From assembly GCA_003151315.1 (NCBI GenBank), contig PLXF01000156.1, positions 1 through 7,560 on the forward strand: a stretch of DNA of 7,560 nt, given 5' to 3'. Positions 1 to 4,822 of this stretch are shown piece after piece. The stretch's first letter is position 1, and each line of letters begins with the position of its first letter. The notes beneath the pieces are model-generated. The model did no database searches. It was not told the DNA's origin and saw only the letters and a list, made by a program, of their open reading frames with translations. The DNA is from Parachlamydiales bacterium (lineage in GTDB: Bacteria > Chlamydiota > Chlamydiia > Chlamydiales > SM23-39). The position numbers and the translations under genes were made by a program.

Positions 1-11
1 TGACTATAAAG

Positions 12-31
12 CTTCCGCCTTTAGGAGGGAG
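12..31 (+). repeat. Stem-loop resembling an IS200/IS605 right-end hairpin
   Basis: CTTCCGCC (12-19) pairs with GGAGGGAG (24-31) around a TTTA loop, with one mismatch and one G-T pair. The loop and 3' arm, followed by a GTT-type sequence, resemble the better supported right-end hairpin at 3707-3726, which also has a TTTA loop and a G-rich 3' arm. It could be the extreme right end of another TnpB-type element lying mostly outside the window, or simply a terminator hairpin of an upstream gene. The edge of the window prevents a decision. Confidence 0.3.
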
Positions 32-234
32 TTGTTTACCTTTAAAAGATTCCTTGAGAAGGAGGTCATACTTTCTTTTGATTTTCTTTGTGGAGAGAAA
101 CTTCAATTTTTGCTTTTAATTACATAAAGTCAATACTTTGTGTTGATTGTTGTTGCTTATATTTCCAATTTCTTCTTTCTTTTAGATTGAGGTATATTGA
201 AATCATCAAAAATATACTAAAAAGGCTATTTTCT

Positions 235-263
235 TTGATTAAAGTACACCTTTATGGTATATC
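235..263 (+). promoter_or_regulatory. Candidate abiE promoter with an overlapping operator-like inverted repeat
   Basis: TTGATT at 235-240 and TATATC at 258-263 are separated by exactly 17 bases, a good sigma-70-type arrangement. Between and into them lies an inverted repeat, TACACC (245-250) and GGTATA (256-261), with one mismatch around TTTAT. AbiEi proteins are known to repress their own operon by binding inverted repeats at the promoter, so a repeat that occupies the spacer and -10 box fits autoregulation. The transcript would start near 270, leaving a leader of about 45 bases. No good Shine-Dalgarno sequence precedes the antitoxin ATG at 316. Confidence 0.5.
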
Positions 264-315
264 TAAGTCATGGATAACGTATATATTCGCGTATGATTAA
301 CGCATTGGATGTACC

Positions 316-1116
316 ATGGATGAGTTAGCCGGGCTGGGCAAATTATCTCGTAAGAGGCTTTCAGACGTGCTCCGCAATTCAAAAGGTTGCGTGTCAGTAA
401 GTTTGGTGGCGGAAACATTAAATGTCTCAAGAGAGCAGGCAAGGCTATACCTGTCCTCCTGGGCAAAAAATGGCTGGTTGCGAAGGGTTAGGCGGGGGCT
501 ATATTTCCCAGTAGATGTGGCTGCTGAAACTTCGGATGGTGGCCCTCTCGATCCATGGGTAATAGCCTCACAGATCTTTTCCCCTTGCTACATTGGGGGG
601 TGGTCTGCAGCTCAGCATTGGGATTTTACCGAACAGATTTTCGAATCGACTATCGTGTTTACCTCTCGACGTCTAAATCAGAAGGAACAGTCTGTCGCGG
701 GATTGGCATTTTTGATAAAAAAGTTAACCTCTGACAAAATATTTGGGCTCAAGAGTGTTTGGAAGGACCAAGTGAAGGTACAGGTGTCCGATCCTCATAA
801 AACGATTATCGATATGTTGGATGACCCTTCTGTCGGGGGAGGGATTCGTTCTGTGATTGATTTGTTCCAGCAATATCTATCCTCAAGCAATTGTGATTTA
901 AATATATTAACTGAATATGCAGACAGGATGAAAAACAAAACAATATTCAAGAGATTAGGGTTTATTCTGTCAAAAATAAAGCCGCAAGAAGGTAATTGGA
1001 TTGCATATTGTCTAGAACGCCTTAGCGAAGGAAATTCACAATTAGATCCTTCGTCCAAAGGCAAACGTCTCATCAAAAAATGGAAATTATGGATTCCTGA
1101 AGGATTAAAAGAATGA
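316..1116 (+). CDS. abiEi: AbiEi-type antitoxin / winged-helix autorepressor of a type IV toxin-antitoxin pair
   Basis: The 266-residue product has an N-terminal winged-helix DNA-binding region (about residues 10-65) ending in RRVRRGLYFPV, the typical wing of AbiEi antitoxins. It is followed by the AbiEi core, recognisable at IGGWSAAQHW (93-102) and SDPHKTIIDMLDDP (158-171). In this family the N-terminal domain binds operator repeats and represses the operon, while the C-terminal domain is needed to neutralise the toxin without binding it stably (type IV). The length is normal and nothing appears truncated. The ATG at 316 is the only good start, although it lacks a clear ribosome binding site. 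Its stop overlaps the toxin start (ATGA, 1113-1116), so translation is probably coupled. The family assignment is strong; the defence role is inferred from relatives. Confidence 0.88.
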   Translation: MDELAGLGKLSRKRLSDVLRNSKGCVSVSLVAETLNVSREQARLYLSSWAKNGWLRRVRRGLYFPVDVAAETSDGGPLDPWVIASQIFSPCYIGGWSAAQHWDFTEQIFESTIVFTSRRLNQKEQSVAGLAFLIKKLTSDKIFGLKSVWKDQVKVQVSDPHKTIIDMLDDPSVGGGIRSVIDLFQQYLSSSNCDLNILTEYADRMKNKTIFKRLGFILSKIKPQEGNWIAYCLERLSEGNSQLDPSSKGKRLIKKWKLWIPEGLKE

Positions 1117-1967
1117 TTAATAAATTTGAAATTTCTCGAAAGGCGAAAGAGTTTGGATTGCAGTCTTCTACCATCGAGAAGGATTACGTTTTGGGGTGGA
1201 TGTTGATCGGCATCCAAAATCATCCACAAACAAAGGATTCATGGGTTTTTAAAGGGGGCACATGCCTTAAAAAATGCTTTTTTAATCAGTATCGATTTTC
1301 GGAAGATTTAGACTTCACTCTGATGGACTCTCAACAAATGAAAGAAGAGGTATTGCGGCCCATCTTAAAAGAGATCGCGCAATGGATCTATGAGCAATCG
1401 GGAATTGAAATTCCTGAAAATCTGATCTCCTTAGACCCTCATCGCAGTCTGTCAGTGCAAGGTAAGCTATCCTATCGGGGGCCATTGAAACAGCCAGTCC
1501 CTTACCCCTCCATCAAATTGGATCTCACAGCCGATGAACAAATCGTGCTCAAGCCAGAAAAACGGATGATTTTCCATGAGTATTCCGATTGCCCAACTGA
1601 AACGCCCCGAATTCTGAGCTATTCCTATGAAGAAATCTTTGCTGAAAAATTGCGCGCTTTGGCAGAAAGAGCGCGCCCACGGGATCTCTACGACGTAGTT
1701 CATCTTTACCAAGAGCGCCATCGACTCACTGACATAGCAAAACTCCTGGAATCGCTTCAGGGGAAGTGCGCGTTTAAAAAGATGTCGATGCCTAATCTGA
1801 CAACAATTGAACAACATCCCCAAAGATCGGAGTTTTTGTCCGAATGGAAAAATATGCTGCATCATCAGGTGAAAGATCTACAGCCTTTTGACTATTTTTG
1901 GGGACATCTCCCGGATGTTTTTACATGGATTTACGGTAAACGGGAGAGTCAAAAAGAAATCGTCTAG
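1113..1967 (+). CDS. abiEii: AbiEii/AbiGii-family nucleotidyltransferase toxin
   Basis: The 284-residue product carries the hallmark motifs of the AbiEii toxin family (DUF1814, DNA polymerase beta-like nucleotidyltransferase fold). Motif I is KGGTCL (47-52) with RFSEDLDF (61-68), including D65 and D67. The motif II-like segment is KLDLT (135-139). The conserved C-terminal block AEKLRAL (177-183) is followed by RPRDLYD (188-194). Characterised relatives such as the mycobacterial MenT toxins add nucleotides to tRNA acceptor ends and so stop translation; AbiE systems also act in phage abortive infection. All catalytic-type residues are present and the length is normal, so it should be active. 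It starts in a 4-base overlap with the antitoxin, with AGGA at 1101-1104 as a ribosome binding site. The target here cannot be read from the sequence. Confidence 0.9.
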   Translation: MINKFEISRKAKEFGLQSSTIEKDYVLGWMLIGIQNHPQTKDSWVFKGGTCLKKCFFNQYRFSEDLDFTLMDSQQMKEEVLRPILKEIAQWIYEQSGIEIPENLISLDPHRSLSVQGKLSYRGPLKQPVPYPSIKLDLTADEQIVLKPEKRMIFHEYSDCPTETPRILSYSYEEIFAEKLRALAERARPRDLYDVVHLYQERHRLTDIAKLLESLQGKCAFKKMSMPNLTTIEQHPQRSEFLSEWKNMLHHQVKDLQPFDYFWGHLPDVFTWIYGKRESQKEIV

Positions 1968-2282
1968 TATAAGAGCGAAGAGTCAAGTTGAATCCGAGGG
2001 CAAAACCTGGCAACATAATACCCGTTCTGACGACAAGAGCCTTTGATCTATTAACCTGATGTTCATGTCGTTAGATATCGCAAGATGGAGTAGTATGTTG
2101 AGTATGGACGCATTCGTAATGCGAAGGTCGTCGGTTCGATTCCGGCGGTCTGGCAATTTCTTAAATTGGCTGAAGAGAACGCCAACAGTTTGGCTTTCTT
2201 CCGGAATCGAAGTGAAGCGCGATGCAGCGCGCGAACCGGCGGGAAGCCCGGATTCCTCTTTCAGGACAATCCCCTTTACAAA
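1968..2282. other. Intergenic stretch: tRNA remnant plus GC-rich hairpin-rich leader
   Basis: This stretch separates the toxin gene from the GrpB-GNAT gene. Bases 1968-2100 show nothing I can name and no terminator with a U tract. Bases 2108-2155 are a 3' tRNA-Thr fragment, listed separately. Bases 2161-2282 are clearly more GC-rich than the surroundings and full of small inverted repeats: GCCAA/TTGGC at 2181-2194, CGGG/CCCG around 2239-2249, and GGAATC (2203-2208) with GATTCC (2251-2256). The frame of the downstream gene stays open back to a TTG at 2166, but the extra residues are Arg/Ser/Asn-rich and unlike a GrpB N-terminus, so I treat this as leader rather than coding sequence. Confidence 0.5.
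2108..2155 (+). tRNA. 3' fragment of tRNA-Thr (anticodon CGT), probable attachment-site scar
   Basis: Bases 2108-2124 form an anticodon arm: stem ACGCA/TGCGA, whose first pair is mismatched, and loop TTCGTAA with anticodon CGT at 2115-2117. The variable region AGGTC follows, then a perfect T arm, GTCGG/CCGGC (2130-2146) with loop TTCGATT. The 3' acceptor strand GGTCTGG continues to about 2153. No CCA follows. Upstream bases do not form a D arm and contain no strand complementary to the acceptor, so the 5' half is missing or badly decayed. The surviving part closely resembles the 3' half of bacterial tRNA-Thr(CGT) genes, such as thrW of E. coli, a known integration site. It is unlikely to be functional. 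Confidence 0.72.
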
Positions 2283-3239
2283 ATGACTGATGTGAAAAAA
2301 AAGATAGAAGTCGTCTCCTATAATCCGAAGTGGCCAGAAATGTTTGCCGAAGAAGCAAAACAGGTCTGGCAAGCTTTGGGAAATAATTGCATTGCTATCC
2401 ATCATATCGGCTCGACCTCGATCCCCAGTTTAGCTGCTAAACCTATTATCGACATACTTCCGATAGTAAGGAATATTTTAGAGGTCGATAGAGTGGCGGG
2501 CGCGATGGCAAGGCTCGGATACGAAGCTAAAGGTGAATACGGGATCGCCTTTCGACGATATTTTCAAAAGGGCAAGAATACGAGAACTCATAACGTTCAT
2601 ATTTATGAACAAGAAGATCCCGAAATCGATAGGCATGTGAAATTTCGCGACTGGCTCCGTTCCCACGATGATGATGCTAAAAGCTACGCTCAGCTCAAGT
2701 TAAAATTGGCAGAGCAATTCCCTCAGAATATTCTCCAATATTGCCTTGGCAAGGATACTTTTGTGGCGGGTATTGATGCAAAAGATGGTACTAATGGCTG
2801 GCGAATGGTTCAAGCTCTAACTGATAGAGAATGGGCAGCAGTCCGCGCTTTCCGACTGAAATATTTCTTCAAATCAAATGTGGATCCCTTTACCTGGACG
2901 TTTGATCGTAGAGATCATGTGCATTGGGTCTTCTATAAGAATGATAAAATCGTTGGCTACGTCCATCTTCAGCTTTGGCCCGAAGAGAGGGCTTATTTGA
3001 GAATCATTGTCATTGATGAACAGTATCGAAAGCTTGGGTATGGAAGTCAGTTGCTAGGGCTTTGCGAGCGCTGGTTACACCACCAAGGCTACAAAAAGTT
3101 AATGATCCAATCCTCGTCGGAAGCGTATCAATTTTATTTGAAACATGGTTACGCGAAAATGCCGTTAAATGATCCAAACGGTCGCTACACAGATTCACGA
3201 GATATCGAAATAGGAAAACTTCTCTTTGTCAAATTCTGA
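2283..3239 (+). CDS. GrpB-family (UPF0157) nucleotidyltransferase-like domain fused to a GNAT acetyltransferase
   Basis: The product has 318 residues from the ATG at 2283. Residues about 9-165 are a GrpB/UPF0157 domain: HHIGSTSIPSLAAKPIIDI (40-58) is the family signature, followed by THNVHIYE (102-109) and FRDWLRSH (121-128). GrpB belongs to the nucleotidyltransferase superfamily and its substrate is poorly defined. Residues about 175-318 are a GNAT domain, with the acetyl-CoA loop RKLGYGSQLL (249-258) and a late segment AYQFYLKHGY (281-290) typical of the family. The start is chosen because the GrpB domain begins just after it. A TTG at 2166 would add 39 atypical residues. The nearest AGGA is 17 bases away, so the ribosome binding site is weak. 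The gene may be island cargo. The acetyl acceptor is unknown. Confidence 0.85.
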   Translation: MTDVKKKIEVVSYNPKWPEMFAEEAKQVWQALGNNCIAIHHIGSTSIPSLAAKPIIDILPIVRNILEVDRVAGAMARLGYEAKGEYGIAFRRYFQKGKNTRTHNVHIYEQEDPEIDRHVKFRDWLRSHDDDAKSYAQLKLKLAEQFPQNILQYCLGKDTFVAGIDAKDGTNGWRMVQALTDREWAAVRAFRLKYFFKSNVDPFTWTFDRRDHVHWVFYKNDKIVGYVHLQLWPEERAYLRIIVIDEQYRKLGYGSQLLGLCERWLHHQGYKKLMIQSSSEAYQFYLKHGYAKMPLNDPNGRYTDSRDIEIGKLLFVKF

Positions 3240-3294
3240 TCCATAGCGCGGCAAACCCTGCCCCGAAGGGCGAGGGTTGCCACGCTAATGGATC
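3238..3294. terminator. 57-base near-perfect stem-loop at the end of the GrpB-GNAT gene
   Basis: GATCCAT (3238-3244) pairs with ATGGATC (3288-3294), AGCG with CGCT, GGCAAACCCT with AGGGTTGCC (one bulged A), and GCCC with GGGC around a CGAA loop at 3264-3267. That makes about 24 base pairs with only single-base bulges or mismatches. The left arm begins inside the stop codon of the gene. Neither side carries a U tract, so it is not a textbook intrinsic terminator. It could protect mRNA 3' ends or be a palindromic repeat element. Confidence 0.5.
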
Positions 3295-3469
3295 AAAATG
3301 CTTGATTAAAGGGAGTAGTATTATACTGCCATCGGCTTGAAACTTTGAATTCTTATCTCCTGTTATTTTGCTCTATGAAAAATCGAAAAATCCCCTATGA
3401 GAGTGTAACACTTATTCTTTTACGATCCTTAAGTTGACACCATTGAATGTGCAGGTCTTTTGATCCAAT
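3295..3469. other. Gene-free spacer bounded by a 10-base inverted repeat
   Basis: I see no credible gene here; the only short ATG frame (about 20 codons near 3375) has no ribosome binding site. TGGATCAAAA at 3289-3298 is repeated in inverse orientation as TTTTGATCCA at 3458-3467, which brackets the spacer. A TTGACA occurs at 3434-3439, but no -10 box stands at a suitable distance. Confidence 0.4.
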
Positions 3470-3539
3470 GGACACGCGCAAACTCCGTCGTTCAGGCGGG
3501 GTTAGTGCGACTCTTTTCTTTAAATCTCGCATATGTTAA

Positions 3540-3689
3540 AATGCCCTCCATGTCGATGCGCGAGGATATCGCGATTTCGTAAAGCAAGTTCCCACAGGCT
3601 ATACTCTCGACATGAGTGCTTGGGCGAAAGGCTCGGATAATTCCAAGCGGGTCGAAAATACCTACCGAAGTGAGTCAGTTAGGTTTTAA
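3540..3689 (+). pseudogene. Possible C-terminal tail of a deleted tnpB
   Basis: An open segment without its own start encodes about 49 residues, ending VENTYRSESVRF and a TAA at 3687-3689, just where the folded right end continues. In TnpB-type elements the tnpB stop commonly lies inside the omega RNA region, so position and direction fit. I see no zinc-ribbon cysteines and no RuvC motif, so this rests on context more than on residue identity. An ATG followed by TTAAAA at 3533 may be a relic of a tnpB start, but it is in another frame. Confidence 0.25.
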
Positions 3690-3728
3690 CTGAACGCCGT
3701 AGGAATCCCCTTTCTTTAGGAAGGGGGC
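3661..3728 (+). ncRNA. Omega RNA-like 3' scaffold at the element's right end
   Basis: CCTAC (3661-3665) pairs with GTAGG (3699-3703), enclosing a perfect 6-base-pair hairpin CAGTTA/TAACTG (3676-3692). A second hairpin follows directly, CCCCTTTC/GGAAGGGG (3707-3726) with loop TTTA. This order, running into the element boundary, resembles the 3' end of TnpB guide RNAs (omega RNA/reRNA). In known examples the guide is the sequence just outside the right end, here beginning about 3735. Without an intact tnpB it could only act with a protein supplied from elsewhere. Confidence 0.4.
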
Positions 3729-3812
3729 TGTCAAGACAAAAGACTTTTTGGAATACTCTGCCAAGACAAAAATGGGTCTTGCGCCTTGCTAATCTACCAA
3801 AGTGGAGTATGA

Positions 3813-4787
3813 ATGCGAGTAGTCCGCTTCTTTCTAGTTTTCGCTTTTTGTGTTCAGGTTTTTGGATACGACATTCAAATTTTAGAAGAGCACCTAAAAT
3901 CTATTGAAAAAAATCAAAATCCAGAAGAACTCTATACGGTTCTTTCCGAAACTCTGGAGGAAGTAGTTCGTCAAGCTCCTTCTTATAGATGCTTAGCTTC
4001 TGCAGAAGCTGTTAACGACTTTATTGATGCAAAATATATCCCCGATACTTTTTTTAATCCAGGAGCACTTCATGATTTTGTGGGCTACTCATGGACTGTT
4101 TACCCGAAGTTTTTGAGAGCTTATGCTCAGTTAAATGGGCTGGTTGAAATCGATCAAAAATATGCTGCACAGCTATTTCAGCAAGGTGTTATTTCGAGTG
4201 ACCGTATAACGTCTTTCATGACAACTTTAAATCAAGCAAAAATCATACCCATATTAGCTTCGCAGACCAATGCAAAGTATCATAATCATTATGAATTTGA
4301 TTCACAGGAAGAATATTATAATAAAATAAACAAGTATCTTCTGTTAGAGGATGTGCAATTAAAGGCATTAAAGTCGATATTAGAGGAGCTGAAGTTGCCA
4401 ATAGCTTCCTGCATCGGTTCTCCTTGGAGGGTTGTTAATGTTCGATGTTGGAAGTCTCACCCAAGAGAACTTCAATATGACGTGGAAGGGGGATGGCACA
4501 CAGATGGCTTTCCTTACGATGCGAAGAAGATTATGCTTTATCCTAAAGGATGTTCCCATGAGATAGGCACCACACAATTTATTAGTGGGTATGATGTGGA
4601 AGGTCCCCCAGGCACTTGGCTCTTATTTGAAAACACAAAGATTTGGCATCGGGCAATTTGTCCACAGCTAAGCGAGAAGGCTCAAGACCGCCTGATTGTA
4701 GAAATCACAATTGCTCCCGCTTATAAATTCGAGTTAGAACCTATTTGCGCAGGACACCTCGCTCTGTGGCCGTTAACGCCTTGGTAA
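3813..4787 (+). CDS. Exported 2-oxoglutarate/Fe(II)-dependent oxygenase-like protein
   Basis: The 324-residue product begins with a clear signal peptide: a basic n-region (MRVVR), a hydrophobic core at about 6-17, and probable cleavage after G18. The C-terminal half looks like a phytanoyl-CoA-hydroxylase-type double-stranded beta-helix oxygenase. HTD at 229-231 supplies His and Asp iron ligands, H279 in IWHRA is the distal His ligand, and R293 in DRLIVEI is placed to bind 2-oxoglutarate. Residues 19-195 form a mostly helical region I do not recognise. GGAG at 3804-3807 supports the start. The next gene begins 35 bases downstream and is a paralogue with CIGSPWRVVNVR at the same residue numbers (200-211). 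Hydroxylation of a small molecule or glycan is plausible, but the substrate is unknown. Confidence 0.72.
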   Translation: MRVVRFFLVFAFCVQVFGYDIQILEEHLKSIEKNQNPEELYTVLSETLEEVVRQAPSYRCLASAEAVNDFIDAKYIPDTFFNPGALHDFVGYSWTVYPKFLRAYAQLNGLVEIDQKYAAQLFQQGVISSDRITSFMTTLNQAKIIPILASQTNAKYHNHYEFDSQEEYYNKINKYLLLEDVQLKALKSILEELKLPIASCIGSPWRVVNVRCWKSHPRELQYDVEGGWHTDGFPYDAKKIMLYPKGCSHEIGTTQFISGYDVEGPPGTWLLFENTKIWHRAICPQLSEKAQDRLIVEITIAPAYKFELEPICAGHLALWPLTPW

Positions 4788-4822
4788 CAGCAGAAAAAAG
4801 TATAAACAGGAGTTTGTAAAAA

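Larger units (their letters stand above)
1..315. other. Gene-free leader upstream of the AbiE pair
   Basis: This stretch is AT-rich and I see no convincing gene in it. A 70-codon open frame at 88-300 has a low-complexity, Phe/Leu/Tyr/Ile-rich product typical of chance translation of AT-rich DNA. A strong AGGAGG-like motif near 59-65 is not followed by a start codon at a useful distance. The recognisable content is a small hairpin near the left edge and a promoter with an inverted repeat just before the antitoxin gene, both listed separately. Confidence 0.6.
3470..3735 (+). mobile_element. Candidate internally deleted, non-autonomous IS200/IS605-type element
   Basis: At the left, AACTCCGTC (3481-3489) pairs along all nine positions, G-T pairs included, with GGCGGGGTT (3495-3503) around GTTCA. 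The stem is extended by CGCA/TGCG beyond a 2-base bulge. Such imperfect hairpins mark the left ends of IS200/IS605 elements. At the right, bases 3661-3728 fold compactly and end in GGCTGTCAAG, very like right ends of TnpB-carrying elements, which are cleaved after a short TCAA-type motif. Only about 190 bases lie between the two, so no complete tnpA or tnpB fits. There are no terminal inverted repeats, as expected for this family. Exact ends are uncertain; the right end is better supported than the left. Confidence 0.5.

Noticed and set aside
88..300. A 70-codon open frame before the antitoxin gene
   Set aside because: Its product is low-complexity and rich in Phe, Leu, Ile and Tyr, it has no ribosome binding site, and it overlaps the likely promoter.
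795..1229. A 144-codon reverse-strand frame under the AbiE genes
   Set aside because: It is a shadow of two well-supported forward genes and has no family resemblance.
2166..2282. An upstream TTG start that would extend the GrpB-GNAT protein by 39 residues
   Set aside because: The added residues derive from the GC-rich palindromic leader after the tRNA remnant and do not resemble a GrpB N-terminus; the ATG at 2283 fits the domain start.
2059..2286. A 75-codon forward frame across the tRNA remnant
   Set aside because: It reads through structured tRNA sequence and the GC-rich leader, with no ribosome binding site and no recognisable domain.
1983..2405. A reverse-strand open frame containing RNRTDDLRITNA
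   Set aside because: That peptide is the familiar false translation of the reverse complement of a threonine tRNA; it supports the tRNA call and is not a gene.
3238..3294. A standard intrinsic terminator
   Set aside because: The stem is convincing but no U tract follows on either strand, so only a terminator-like label is justified.
3470..3735. An intact insertion sequence with transposase
   Set aside because: Only about 190 bases lie between the presumed end structures, and no transposase or RuvC motif can be read in any frame.
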